Below, piece by piece: positions 50,382 through 62,503 of a stretch of DNA of 64,000 bases. A program made the translations under genes and the position numbers. Origin of the DNA: Amphiduros pacificus (lineage: Eukaryota; Annelida; Polychaeta; Phyllodocida; Hesionidae); assembly GCA_949316495.1 (NCBI GenBank), contig OX439008.1, forward strand, positions 41,065,822 to 41,129,821, in the 5' to 3' direction. Each line of letters begins with the position of its first letter. Positions within the stretch are counted from its first letter, which is position 1. The notes under the pieces are model-generated. The model searched no databases, was not told the origin of the DNA, and saw nothing but the letters and a program-made list of their open reading frames with translations.

Positions 50382-51665
50382 ATGTGTCTGGTGCCGTACA
50401 TATTAACATTAACGTGTGGAGTCATGCAGGCCCTAAGGATGAAGGGTCCTCTGCGGGGAAAGAAAACCGTTTTCATGATGTTCTTATCGGCCGTGGTGTT
50501 CATGGTGTGCTTCATGATCCTTGTCAATCCGGACTCCGGGGGAAGTGTGGTATCCTACCAAGGTGGCTACATCCCCGGGGCATCCTCACCTTATGTGGGG
50601 CACAGAAACCTCATGGCGGGAGTCGGCTCCGAAGCAGATAGGGAAAAAGAGGTTCTGCTCATGTCTGCTTTTTTGGATTTACTGAAGAAGTTTAATTCTA
50701 GTTCTGGACCTTTAATTAATATCAGCATCACCAACGTCATCCAGCCGGCATCCGGGCATGTTTCTGAACTGAACAAACTTCTTCTCGGAATGGGAGTGAA
50801 TGTATCAGACCTGACCCTGAAACCCACTTTACGGCCTCCAGATGTCGCCTCCAACGACGATGGCCTCTCGCATGAAGAACTCGTAGCCCAATTCAAACCC
50901 CGGATGACAAATGAGCAAAAGATAGCTCTATTTGATGCTCTGGTGAAGGTCGATGAAGTTTCCCGTAAAAATAATTTCACTTATATGATATATTCAGGAA
51001 CGCTGATTGGTTCCCTGAGGCACCACGACGTCGTGCCCTGGGATGATGATTTTGACATCTTCATGAATATTTCCCAGAGAGATGACATATTTAGGGAATT
51101 AGACAAATTGGGACCGCACTATGTCACAGCAATTTCCGGAAGTAGACTTAAGTTTTACATGTATAAAGCCATACAGACCAGCAAGTTTCCATGGAAATGG
51201 CCTTATATTGATATCAGTTTCTTCGCGGAGAACGACACGTGGTTATGGGATTATTCCATGGAGGTGGATTATGGGTATAATATGTATTCCTTTGCCAAAA
51301 AAGATGTATTTCCGCTCCACAAAAGACCACTTGGTACATTCGTTTTTGATTCTCCCAGGAATCCCATAGCAAACCTTTTGAGTGTTTACCACCCAAGGGC
51401 TTTCCAGAGTTGTGCCACACCTCATTACAGTCACAAATATGAAAATCTAACAGGAAAAGTGTATTATATACACTGTAGTGATTTAAAAGACATTTATCCA
51501 TTTGTACATAGAAGTCCACATGAAAATGGGGTCAGAGAAACGCTGATGCTTGGAAACAGAATAATCCACAGTCTAATAGTTGATGAACCCCGGAGTATGA
51601 TTATGGATCCCTATACATTTGATATGGTATGGAGAATTTCTTCTACGACTCTTCCCAGCTTCTAA
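50382..51665 (+). CDS. LicD-family type II membrane protein (fukutin-related-like)
   Basis: A single-exon frame of 427 codons. The likely start is Met15 (50424) or Met20 (50439) rather than the first ATG, which leaves a short basic cytosolic tail. One membrane anchor follows (T-V-F-M-M-F-L-S-A-V-V-F-M-V-C-F, residues ~29-48), then a lumenal stem with several N-glycosylation sequons. The LicD domain (from ~190) has Y-S-G-T-L-I-G-S-L-R-H-H-D and V-P-W-D-D-D-F-D-I, the acidic cluster used for metal and nucleotide binding in this nucleotidyltransferase fold, then Y-I-D-I-S-F-F. Animal members act in the Golgi on glycans (fukutin and FKRP transfer ribitol phosphate); the donor and acceptor here are unknown. 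The frame is intact and more GC-rich than its surroundings. A retrogene origin or a 5' non-coding exon are both possible. Confidence 0.85.
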   Translation: MCLVPYILTLTCGVMQALRMKGPLRGKKTVFMMFLSAVVFMVCFMILVNPDSGGSVVSYQGGYIPGASSPYVGHRNLMAGVGSEADREKEVLLMSAFLDLLKKFNSSSGPLINISITNVIQPASGHVSELNKLLLGMGVNVSDLTLKPTLRPPDVASNDDGLSHEELVAQFKPRMTNEQKIALFDALVKVDEVSRKNNFTYMIYSGTLIGSLRHHDVVPWDDDFDIFMNISQRDDIFRELDKLGPHYVTAISGSRLKFYMYKAIQTSKFPWKWPYIDISFFAENDTWLWDYSMEVDYGYNMYSFAKKDVFPLHKRPLGTFVFDSPRNPIANLLSVYHPRAFQSCATPHYSHKYENLTGKVYYIHCSDLKDIYPFVHRSPHENGVRETLMLGNRIIHSLIVDEPRSMIMDPYTFDMVWRISSTTLPSF

Positions 51666-51918
51666 AAGGCTTTTCTGACAACTGCTAATTGGTGTTGGGT
51701 ATAACGCATTGATAGCAAACATGGAACTTGATATGATATGATCTCATTAGATATATCAGGAACACAAATCTTTGAAACATAACTGCATGATATTCAGAAC
51801 GTCAATATTGATTGAAAACGCTTTTTGTATAGGCTATTTTACATTTTTTTATAAATATTTAATATATGCTTTTCATCTAAGAATGAAATATGCGCATATA
51901 TATCTAAGAATGAAATAT

Positions 51919-52046
<128 letters not shown>

Positions 52047-52049
52047 AGC

Positions 52050-53340
52050 AACAACATTAAACAATTCTTAATAAAATTTCTGGTGGAGGAACAAAACAGG
52101 TGGTATGACTGGTTTTATTTCAATAAAAAAATAAAATGTTGCTTGGGAATTAAAATGTTGCTTTCTGGGTTTGAGTTCTACTTCAAATAAACGCTTGTTG
52201 GAACTGAAACATTTTTATATGAACAGCCCTACTTGGATAATAAGAGCGCTACACTTTGACCTAGCGTACGTTAACCGAGGTAAGTCTGTCTAAAATCCAG
52301 TTTTTTTAACATTCCTGGAAATGACACAGTTTGAAATCGCACAGTGGTTGCACATGATTGCCCCTAGCGGAACACGCTCACCAGCCCATAACAATGGAAA
52401 GGTGTTCTTATTTTATACATTTTATTCACATTTGAATCTTTAAAAAGCTGCCATTCGCTATTCCTCAGATATTAATATACAGTAAAATTGGATAAAATCA
52501 TTGCCTTTGAAATCTCAATCAATATATGCACCATTTTGTATACAAAAACTCAAAAACTCAAAAACTATTGATATAATCTTATCTATTGGTATACTTTTTA
52601 TATTATTATCTATTCAATTGATACCTGTCAGATAATGTGGATGTTAAGTACTACTTTGGAAACGAAGTTCCTGTTTTATGACTTGATCCTCTGTTAATAA
52701 ATATTTGGTTCTAGTTATGCAATTATTCGCGAATTATACTTTGAGATAGTGCGCAATAATGCAGAAGAAGATACTGAGGAGAATATCACACAATGTTATC
52801 ATTTTCCCATGTACTTTTCATAATTTCCATATGCCTTATGAGATTACCCCGCAGCCGACATATACAAGCTTCAAAATTATGCTTTTCAAAATGATAATCA
52901 TTATCGCACATGCCTGAACTATATCCTTAGTATATTTTCTAAGAACTAGGGGATAAGGGAATCTGATTTATTTTGCCTTTGAGTATGTTTTTTTTAAGAG
53001 AACACAGATAGATATTTGCCATACGTATATGTATTGCCAAGGTATATACATATATATATATATATATATCTTCAAGCATATTAACTGGCGTGTTATGCTG
53101 ATTTATTGACATTATCTGAAATTATACGCATGAATATATTGCAGTCGATAATAACAAAAAACTTATATCACAACAAAATACACGATCCAGTGATTACAAA
53201 AAAATATTTTGTTAATTGAGAACACTATGTTTTGTCTGTTAAATTCACTGTATACTTAGAGTTACTTGACAACTAAGTTGTTACAGGTCACCATTCCCTG
53301 TGGTACTGCAGCCACAGTTAATTTAACCGCTTCAAGGTTT
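52050..53340. other. AT-rich spacer; possible poly(A) signals of the LicD-family gene
   Basis: AATAAA-type signals occur at about 52069 and 52119. Otherwise no gene is seen. Confidence 0.4.
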
Positions 53341-53346
53341 TTTCTT

Positions 53347-53479
53347 ACGTGGTAACCACGTTGTAAACACGTTTGTAACAAAACGTTGCAAGACAATGTG
53401 CTGACAACATTGTGAGCACGTAGAAGGACAACGTTGTTATCACGTCGGACCACAACGTTATCCTCCAACGTGCTCACGT
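53347..53479. promoter_or_regulatory. Cluster of ten ACGT cores (CACGTG/AACGTT-like)
   Basis: Ten ACGT tetramers occur within 133 bases (first at 53347, last at 53476), mostly as CCACGTTG, AACGTTG or CACGTGG, with many near-palindromic pairs. ACGT cores are bHLH and bZIP binding sites. It may equally be a decayed minisatellite of an ACAACGTTGT unit. Confidence 0.35.
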
Positions 53480-53586
53480 GGTCATTTTGGTAAGTACAAA
53501 AGCTCTGGAAATCGATCAACTCTCAAGCTGTCCGTAGCACTCACGTTAATGTTCATTTCAAGATTTGTTGCATCAGAAAGTATTGT

Positions 53587-53640
53587 CAGAGCACACAATG
53601 ACACACAATGGCACACGATGGCACACAATGGCACACGATG
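53587..53640. repeat. Short tandem repeat (CACACAATGG-type)
   Basis: Five variants of a ~11-bp unit (GGCACACAAT or GGCACACGAT). Confidence 0.8.
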
Positions 53641-53698
53641 CCAAAAGCTCAGGTAGTTAGTGCGACATCTGGTGTCAGCATTGCAGCTCTTCATGTTT

Positions 53699-53785
53699 CA
53701 ATATAAATATAATATAAATATAAATATAAATATAAATATAAATATAAATATAAATATAAATATAAAATATAAATATAATAATATA

Positions 53786-53822
<37 letters not shown>
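53699..53822. repeat. (AAATAT)n and (GT)n microsatellites
   Basis: About twelve AAATAT units, then about seventeen GT units. Confidence 0.95.
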
Positions 53823-53824
<2 letters not shown>

Positions 53825-54127
53825 GCGAGAGATATGTGAGAGATGTGGACTACCTGTGGTATTATGAAAGTGTGATTGAATCAATTAATCATGAATGAGT
53901 TTATCTTTTCTTATTCAGCTTTTACTTATAACTATTACCTTAACAAAGTAGCAAAGGTGTTAATTACTATCGGAAACTTTGATTAAATATGCATTTCAAA
54001 ATGTGATACAGATAAAAAATATATAATGCAAAACATACATAAGACATATCTCATTGAATAATATATCACGTGAGTTTTTTTGCATGAATATTTTCTGTTT
54101 TATTTTGATGTTGGGCTTATGTTGCAG

Positions 54128-54259
54128 GAGTCCATCTTGCCAGCGACGGAGAGAATTCCAGCCCCCACTGAGCCCCAGGCAGGTCCGACAGCTCCGGTAG
54201 CTGGCGTGGACCGGTGGGACAGAGGCGCCGATATAAGGAACTCGGCTGAAATACCATGA
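54128..54259 (+). other. Exon-like GC-rich segment, strand uncertain
   Basis: A 132-bp island of coding-like composition in AT-rich DNA. On the plus strand it follows TTATGTTGCAG and reads E-S-I-L-P-A-T-E-R-I-P-A-P and more to a TGA. On the minus strand it follows ATTTCAG and is open to a TAA. Either could be a terminal exon. I do not recognise the peptide, and no partner exon was found. Confidence 0.25.
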
Positions 54260-54654
54260 CATATTGTCTCTGAGTGATAGTTTCATAATTATACATATGA
54301 TATTGATTTTTACTCAAGTCGTGTGTGTGTGCTTTTGTGTCTTTTCTTGGGAATGGTGGATGGAACATTAGATTTCTTTTGCGACATTTGCGACTGTGAT
54401 GTGAATTAGTAAAACATGTTGAATTAAATCAAATGCAACCTTGTTGACTGTGACATGTTTTACATTAGACTAAATACAAAACCTAAAGAGCTTTTAATCA
54501 GGTCACCAACCAGTCTTTGGGGATCAATATTTTAACTGGATTTCCGATGGTGCTGCCTTACTTGATTGAATCTCACAAGACATATCACGTCATATATATA
54601 TATATATATATATATCCATCAGAGTGGTATTGAATGTAAATATTCTTGTGTTAT

Positions 54655-54890
54655 TCATATACGTGGTTCAGTTGGTATGAAGTCTGTATGCAATAGGTCC
54701 CGGATTCTAATCTTGGTTAGGAAAGGCACTTCGGTCGAGAAAGGTGGATGTTTGTTGCTATCGAAGGCTCTGGTTTGTGTTATAATGTCTCTGTGATAAT
54801 GCACAAGAACGATCTCCAGTTATTCTTTTAAAAGTAGGGCATTGGGGCACGGTGACAGGTTTCTATCAGACCCGATAAGCTCAAAGCAGT
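54655..54890 (+). mobile_element. tRNA-derived SINE
   Basis: A box A-like TGGTTCAGTTGG at 54664-54675 and a box B-like GGTCCCGGATTCTAATC at 54697-54713 have the spacing of a tRNA-type pol III promoter. The body matches a second copy at about 59.32-59.58 kb over GAAAGGTGGAT and GGGCATTG-CACGGTGACAGG-TTCTATC. Confidence 0.6.
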
Positions 54891-56068
54891 GCTGACAAAA
54901 TCGTTAATAAAAACCAATCAAATCCATATATATTGCGATATACGCTAGTACTGTACATGTGCATTTATTTATAACGTGTTTATGATGAAGATGCTTTTAT
55001 AAAGTGCTTTTCACTGCTCTATATCATTGCCAGACATGTCGGGAAACATTTCAAGTTATTCAGATTGGTAAAGATTTATGCGTTAAATCAATATGTTTGT
55101 GCACGAATGCTATATTTTTCTCTTGTATTTAATGTAAAGATCCAAGAGTTTGAGTTTCATTTCTCACTGGTTTTATCTTGACCTTGTTAAAATTTACAGC
55201 ATATCAAGTGTCTACATACTACACAATTAAGTTTGTGGACGATTTGAACCATTTGTCCTTCAGCTTATTTCAGTTAAAGACACATGTAACACAAATCCAT
55301 CTTCATTATAATATTTCAATTAATCACAAAAAGAATATCTCTTTCAAAAGAATAAACTTGATCAGTTGTACAAAATAATGAGTTAACGGAATGACACTAG
55401 ATTATTGATATTAATGTATGTTTTATGTGAGTTTGTGTTAGTCATACTTCACTTATTCAATCAATAAGTCGTTGATTGTGAGGAATTAGCTTTCATGGGA
55501 AGGATTAACACTTTAAAATTTAATTTTTTTTAAAAATATATGTGTTATACTAACATGTCTGTCATTTGTCAATATTTCTATTTGTAATGACAATAGATGA
55601 AGGCAAATCGGACAAAATGATCAAAATGATCAAACAATTTTCCCTGTTATTGCAAAGTGAGCTAAAAAGGGCCCAATTCGATACTGTGCATGATAAATTG
55701 CTTATAGCAGAGCGGCTGTTTATATCAGAGCGGCCATTGGCCCCAAACTTTGCATTTTAAAATTTAAAACTTTGATATTTGATTGGAGGTACATACCTCA
55801 CATGCAGAAAAGTTGACATTTATCCCAGAGATACCAAAAATACCAAAAAAAGAGAGTGTACATATAAATGTGTTAAAAAAACTGGAATATATTACCTCTC
55901 AGCAGACTAAGAAAGACTGAGTGAGAGACTAATCCATTCTTGTTGGTGAACAATAAAATATTTCAAACAAATACATTTGTATGTCATTATTTATCCATAA
56001 GTTCCTTGGAATAGAAAAAATGAGATTTTAAGATTAGGTAACTACTTCATGTATAACAGTTTTCAAAA

Positions 56069-56440
56069 ATGATTTATTTTAGTACGCACAGAGTGGCTTC
56101 TTTATTCACCTTTTTACCTTTAGCCTTTGACCTTTCAAGTCTTAAGCTGATATTAGCCGCAGCTACAGTTTCGTATTTCATTTATATTTTTCTCATCAGT
56201 TTGTTTTATCTGGTTGAAAAATATTGTAATCTATTGATTGAACGCAGAAAACTCCATCCTTTCCTTATTCTCATTTCTTTCTTTGATATTTTCTTGCTAT
56301 CTAATTATTTGGCTGCAAGTTCTGTGAACCCTGTGTTGGCTATATTTAGACTTTACATATCAGTAATCACCGATGATGTCAGGAAGAAGAAACAGGCAAC
56401 AGAGACAAGTGTCATCACCAATAAAAATAAAATAAAATGA
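56069..56440 (+). CDS. Possible small multi-pass membrane protein
   Basis: A 123-codon frame with two or three hydrophobic segments (L-A-A-A-T-V-S-Y-F-I-Y-I-F-L-I-S-L-F-Y, then F-L-I-L-I-S-F-F-D-I-F-L-L) and a basic C-terminus. The last codons overlap AATAAAAATAAAATAAA. Its AT-rich composition means hydrophobic residues could arise by chance. No family recognised. Confidence 0.2.
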   Translation: MIYFSTHRVASLFTFLPLAFDLSSLKLILAAATVSYFIYIFLISLFYLVEKYCNLLIERRKLHPFLILISFFDIFLLSNYLAASSVNPVLAIFRLYISVITDDVRKKKQATETSVITNKNKIK

Positions 56441-56732
56441 CGATCTTAACTTAGGTGTCTAAATCTATCCAATATTACTTGTTATTACACTGAGTGAATT
56501 TAATTTTAAATAACAGAGAAATTATAATTCATGATATAATAGTACATGTACTGAGGCAATGCTTGTGTCAATTATTTGATAGAACATGCACAAATAAATA
56601 ATTTAAAAGCACTGAGGCAGTGTTTGTTCCAGATTTCTATTTTCTGATTTGTTGCCAAATCATGGTCATGTGACTGATTTTCCAGATATATCAAAAAGAT
56701 ATGAGAGCGGCTAATGACAGAATCCAGTAACC

Positions 56733-59700
56733 ATGATACAAGGGAGCCAGAGTCTATGTATTAGTTTGCTGTCTCTTATTATATGCATTTGTAAGGTCAA
56801 ATGTCGCTATGAAGCTAACTGGGAGTCCTTAGACAAAAGACCCAACCCTGCTTGGTTTGACGAGGGCAAGTTCGGCATCTACATCCACTGGGGAGTGTTC
56901 TCCGTGCCCAGCTTCCACGCGGACAAGGAGTACTGCGAGTGGTTTGGCTGGTACTGGCAGCAACTTAAGGAGAAACCTTATGTGGACTTCATGAGAAGAA
57001 CCTACCCGGAGACTGAGACATACACGGACCTAGCGCCACTTTTGACTGGGGAATTGTTTGATGCTAATCAATGGGCGGATATCTTTAAGGCTGCTGGTGC
57101 AACGTATGTTACTGTATATATGCTATGTTCTTAGGAGATATATATATATATAATTGTTTAAAAATTAATGCATATCGTATATGATATATACATATATATA
57201 TCATATATATCATATACAATTGTTTAAAAATTAATGCATATCGTATATGATCAACACATACATTCAAAAATGAACAAACTAAATTTATATAATTTCTTGA
57301 TATTTGTCCAAAATCAATGAATATATTTTATTACTTGGACATTGGAAATTATCCAATATCTACTGGCTATAATGCATAGTTCTATAGCCACCGTGGGCCC
57401 AAAGGGTTAATGATATACACTTATGTGGGAGAGCTCTGAACCGGTCTGGGCATTATCTGAACCAATCTGGACAAATAACGTCATTTTGGACGCTTACAAC
57501 AGAGCTCAAATCCCACCGAAGTTTTCATTTTGGGATAAAATCTATAAAAGCATAGTATTTTCAATCATTAAGGAGCATGTTCCGGAAAACACAGATATAC
57601 CAAATTGTCACATTGCAAAGGCAAGCTGTATGAATTCATGAATTAGCGCAATTAATGAATTAACCAGTTGTCTATGAACAATCCTTCTTTTTTGTCTGGC
57701 CATGCCGATCATACTAACATATGATCCATTGATTGGAAATCGATTAATGCATTTGTTTCATATAGTCATCATAAGAGTGACTTCAATCTACATATACATG
57801 TTGCAGCTCAATGACCATATCTTTCAGACCAAATGGAGTTCTAATGCTCAGTTCACTCAACAATCAGAAGAATTCGGGTATAGCAAATTATTACGCTAAA
57901 TATCTGTTTTAATCAGTTTTGGAATTTGGAGAACAATAGAAAAACAGCTACAGGTGTAATACACCTGTCAATCGAAATTAGTTACTACTCCGAGCCAAGC
58001 TTAGGATGCAAAATTCCTCCATGTGTGACAGGTTTAAACACACCAGGTGACAGCATTCCACAATGGAACAATGAAGATAATAATATTTTAAAACGTTGTA
58101 GGTGCTGAAAGGTTTTCTGAGCGTAACTAGAATTTAAAGTTGCCTGAACAAAAATATATAAAGGAAACCGTAACATTTGTTATACTAATTTGTCCAACCA
58201 CTGACGAGACCAAAAACAGTTGCAATGTATATGTAAAAGTACTTAATTATATATCTTACAACAGAAATCTGGACTATATTTGCAGTCATCAGTATGAAAA
58301 CATCTGTACAATATAAGAAAATATATAAACAAAACTATTCTCAAAATTCACTTGGATATTTTTGACTTTGATAACATCTACAGAATTGAGTTCTGTGATT
58401 AAGTATCAGCAAGAACTATTTATTCCGGTCACTGTGCCATTACGGTCAATAAATCTGTGTCAATACCTATGTATCCCTTCTCATTTCTAGATACATAGCT
58501 TTTACCAGCAAACATCATGAAGGTTTTGCTATGTTTGAAACTAAGTATTCCTTTAATTGGAATACGATGGTTACTGGACCAAAACGAGATGTGCTTGGTG
58601 AGTACGCCCAAAATTAAATTCCTTTAAACTCTGGAAAATTCCTATAATTCTATATCAATGAATAACCCTAGATTTTACAATCCCTGTCTCGCTTTAAACG
58701 AGTCCAGTTATGCAATGATTTTCTGCATTTCATTAACCGTATTACAATTTACATAGAGTTGAGTGTCATCTGCATAGAAACATTTCCTTTTTTCTTGTAA
58801 GTCACATGTATATTCTGCAGACATGAAAAATACCAATTTCAATATGGATCTGTTCTTAACCAATTTTAATAGAATTATTCTTTTGAAGGTGAGCTTGCCA
58901 CCGCTATCCGGACAAGAACAAAGATCCACTTTGGCGTGTACCACTCCATGTTTGAGTGGTGGAATCCACTGTATGACAGAGATGCTGCTAATAACTATAC
59001 CACTCAGGAATACATTGTGGTAGGCATCAATCAAGAAAACACTGTTTTGAGTTCACATCTCTCTTTACATTAGAATTGTGTGGAATGTATCATATTTTTC
59101 TTTATTGTCCTCTCAGCTATCTGTGAACATTAATTGTCTCCCAAAGAAACATTCCAAATCATTTATTTGACAGAAAAAGCTGATGCCCCAGATGCATGAG
59201 CTAATAAACAAGTACAAACCGGATTTGTTCTGGAATGACGGGGACTGGATGGCTCCATACAAGTACTGGAACAGCACCGAGTTTGTGGCCTGGCTTTACA
59301 ATGACAGGTGAGAATAATAAAAAGGTGTGGCCTGGATACGTCTGTCTCCCATGTTAAAGGTCCCAGTTGGGACAAGTATTTCAGCCAAGCTGCATGGTCG
59401 GGAAAGGTGGATAACTGTGACTGAGCTGTTTATCATTCCTGCCAGTGCTCCATGGTAAACAAGGACTGTTATCATGTTTATGTGATAATAAAAACGAAAG
59501 ATCGCCATTCACTCGTCAAATAGAGTAGGGCATTGAGTCCCGGTGACAGGCTTCTATCTGACTTGATATAGTAAAATCAAATAAATCAATTAATATAGAT
59601 ATCAAATCATTTCAAATATAACAAACAGAATAATTCTTGTGTAATACGATAATTTAATTGACTACAAAGATCTAAATGTTATGACCAGGTAGTAAAACAT

Positions 59701-62503
59701 TCATTCTGTTGATTCAAGTCCAGTGAAAGACACAGTCGTGACCAATGATAGATGGGGGAAAGATGCAAGACGCAAACATGGCGGCTTCAATACGGGAGAT
59801 GACCACTGGAATCCACGTGAATATATTATTAGATCCAAGTTATTGTTAAATATTTAAGAATTAGGCGTAAGATATATTTAATGGCTTGAAAAAAGGATTG
59901 TGATTTTCTTTTGCTTATCATATCCAGACTTTAACATTAGATGATGGAAATATTTAAAAATCATGTTCACATCTTCTTATGTTTTTGCTCAATTCCTTCA
60001 TATGTGAATATCATTAAAAGAAAACAAACATTATAAGAGTGTATTTAGTAAAAGAAATATGGACCATCTATATTTTACTTCCTTTAGGTAAACTTCAAAC
60101 GATGAAGTGGGAAGACAGTATGTTTATCAACAAGTATTCAGCTGGGCTGTGTAGGAATGACCCACTGTCTCGCTACTACACCATAGAAGAACTGATAGTC
60201 ATATTAGCTCAGGTTGTCAGGTATGTTTATGCATCAGGACTCTTAGAAGAGGTTAAATAAAGTTAACCGCGGTCAGAGGGTTAAGCTATGGGGTCGTGTC
60301 ACCTAGCGGGGGTTAATCTCAGTGCTCAGCTCACTGCCAGACGTCACCTCTGGACTTAGGGCCAGTGGCGCGCGCCCCACTGGTCATTAAGATTTTTAAT
60401 TTGCCCCCATCCCTGCCCATCAGCTTGTTTATAATTTACCATTAAGGCCTACAAACCAAGTTTAAACTGTTACTATGTTCTCATCATGTTACTATGTCTT
60501 ATGTTACAACGTCATAAAATGTCAGCATGTTAACCAATGTAACTGCAGCAAATATTATATTAATAATTTGTATGAATTCCATGTATTCAGTGTGTGTGTT
60601 TTTTGGTGTGCCTATTTGATTGATATGATGCTTTATATGCTCAATAAAGCTGAATTCCAAATATTAATCATAGAAGTGTTATATCAAGCACTGTCTCACT
60701 TCCTAATCCCTGCATGAAGGATCTCATGCGGATATTATGCACTGCACCAAGGATCTCACTCTGTTTCACACACTGCATCAAGGATCTCACCCTTTATCAC
60801 ACACTACATGGGAGATCTCACTCTGTTTCACACACTGCATCAAGGATCTCACCCTTTATCACACACTACATGGGAGATCTCACTCTGTTTCACACACTGC
60901 ATCAAGGATCTCACCCTTTATCACACACTACATGGGAGATCTCACTCTGTTTCACACACTGCATCAAGGATCTCACCCTTTATCACACACTGCATCAAGG
61001 ATCTCACCCTTTATTACACACTACATGGGAGATCTCACCCTTTATCACACACTGCATCAAGGATCTCACCCTTTATCACACACTACATGGGAGATCTCAC
61101 TCTGTATCACACATTGCATCGAGGATCTCACCCTTTATCACACACTGCATCAAGGATCTCACCCTTTATCACACACTGCATCAAGGATCTCACCCTTTAT
61201 CACACACTGCATCAAGGATCTCACCCTTTATCACACACTACATGGGAGATCTCACTCTGTATCACACATTGCATCGAGGATCTCACCCTTTATCACACAC
61301 TGCATCAAGGATCTCACCCTTTATTACACACTGCATCAAGGATCTCACCCTTTATCACACACTGCATCAAGGATCTCACCCTTTATCACACACTGCATCA
61401 AGGATCTCAACCTTTATTACACACTGCATCAAGAATCTCACCCTTTATCACACACTACATGGTAGATCTCACTCTGTTTCACACACTGCATCAAGGATCT
61501 CATCCTTTATCACACACTGCATAAAGGATCTCACCCTTTATCACACACTGCATCAAGGATCTCACCCTTTCTCACACACTGCATCAAGGATTTCACCCTT
61601 TATTACACACTGCATCTGTTTCACCCCATATCACGCACTTCATAGATTATCTTACTCTATAATAAACAGTTCATAAGAGATCTCACTTTACATCACACAG
61701 CTTTATATGATATAATATACACTGATTCTGAGTCATGAGATTTCTAATTTCAGCTGTGGTGGTAATCTTTTAATGGATATAGGCATAACAGCGGATGGAC
61801 GAATCCTGCCCATATTTGAGGAGAGACTGCGCCAGTTTGGTTCATGGCTTGATGTCAATGGGGAAGCAATTTACTCTACCAAACCATGGACTTATCAAAA
61901 TGACACTGCTGCTGGGAATGTGTGGTAAGTGTCACATCGTACACAGAATGACACCATTGCTGTTGATGTTGATGGGTGGTGAGTGTTTTGTGAAACAAAC
62001 CAGAAACATATATCTGATCATGTTACAGTCGATTAGATACATTGGTAATATTCATGAATTTATCTGTCTCATGTGAATGCCATTATCTAAAGTGTATACA
62101 TAATGCCAACTATGATGGAGTAAATTTCAATGAACACTTTCTTGTTGGAGCACATATTGACTTTTTCACGTTATGTTCCAGGTACACATCAAAGAAGTCT
62201 CCATCAGGAGGTAGAGTTGTGTATGCAATAGTGCTCACTTGGCCCAGGAATAACACCCTGACCCTGGTGACCCCCACCCCAACCAGCTCCACCACTGTAT
62301 CCATGGTAGGGTACCCCGTCGAGTTCAAGTGGACGCCAGGCGCTGGGGGTGGAGGGATGGTCATCACGTTCCCACATATCTCCTACGGGGAACTGCCCTG
62401 TATGTGGTCCTGGGTGCTCAAAATTGAGAATCTTGCAAAAAGCAAAAAGCCACTGAGAAGTTACGGGAAGAACCTCTTCTACAAGCGGGTGAAAAGAGTA
62501 TAA
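56733..62503 (+). CDS. Alpha-L-fucosidase (GH29), eight exons
   Basis: Exons: 56733-57103, 58491-58597, 58889-59019, 59174-59307, 59719-59816, 60088-60220, 61754-61924, 62182-62503. All junctions are GT-AG and in phase: 1467 bases, 488 residues, close to human FUCA1. The start has a signal peptide ([13 protein letters not shown]) before [11 protein letters not shown]29 landmarks: [46 protein letters not shown] with the nucleophile Asp; M-K-W-E-D-S-M with the likely acid/base Glu; [11 protein letters not shown]; and a C-terminal beta-sandwich domain. It removes alpha-linked fucose from glycoproteins and glycolipids, in lysosomes or after secretion. The gene looks intact. Introns 1, 4 and 6 carry a MITE fragment, a SINE, and a DIRS derivative plus minisatellite. 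Confidence 0.93.
57152..57252. repeat. 67-bp near-duplication in fucosidase intron 1
   Basis: AATTGTTTAAAAATTAATGC and the following TATCGTATATGAT occur twice (about 57152 and 57219), separated by palindromic AT-rich sequence. Confidence 0.7.
57424..57475. mobile_element. Fragment of the hAT-type MITE
   Basis: GTGGGAGAGCTCTGAACC followed by a second TCTGAACCAATCTGG repeats the left terminus of the MITE at 46117. No matching right end was found nearby. Confidence 0.6.
59323..59578 (+). mobile_element. SINE copy in fucosidase intron 4
   Basis: Shares CGGGAAAGGTGGAT and AGGGCATTGAG-CCCGGTGACAGG-CTTCTATC with the SINE at 54.66-54.89 kb. The tRNA-like head is not convincing, so this copy is diverged or 5'-truncated. 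It begins within about 20 bases of the exon 4 donor. Confidence 0.55.
60247..60686 (+). mobile_element. Small non-autonomous derivative of the DIRS-group element
   Basis: About 440 bp in fucosidase intron 6. Its left end (AAGAGGTTAAATAAAGTTAACCG, then GTCGTGTCACCTAG, GCTCAGCTCA and CCCCACTGGTCATT) follows the first ~150 bases of the 4637-14033 element block by block. Its right end (GTGTGTGTTTT, then TGATATGATGCTTTATATGC, CTCAATAAAGC, AATTCCA and AGAAGTGTTAT) follows the last ~110 bases. There is no coding capacity between. It is a fossil made only of the two ends. Confidence 0.8.
60716..61640. repeat. 31-bp minisatellite in fucosidase intron 6, ~30 copies
   Basis: Contiguous copies of a 31-bp unit (AAGGATCTCACCCTTTATCA then CACACTGCATC), with a second type (GGGAGATCTCACTCTGTTTC) alternating in the first third as 62-bp dimers. 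All three forward frames are open because the unit has no stop triplets. Confidence 0.95.

Noticed and set aside
53675-53884. His/Thr and Tyr/Ile repeat frame
   Set aside because: A translation of (GT)n and (AAATAT)n microsatellites.
57423-57641. 72-codon frame in fucosidase intron 1
   Set aside because: It begins inside a MITE fragment, has no recognisable domain, and lies within an intron of an intact gene.
60714-61676. Three overlapping frames of 238-320 codons in the 31-bp array
   Set aside because: Same reason; the array is in a fucosidase intron and has no coding signal.
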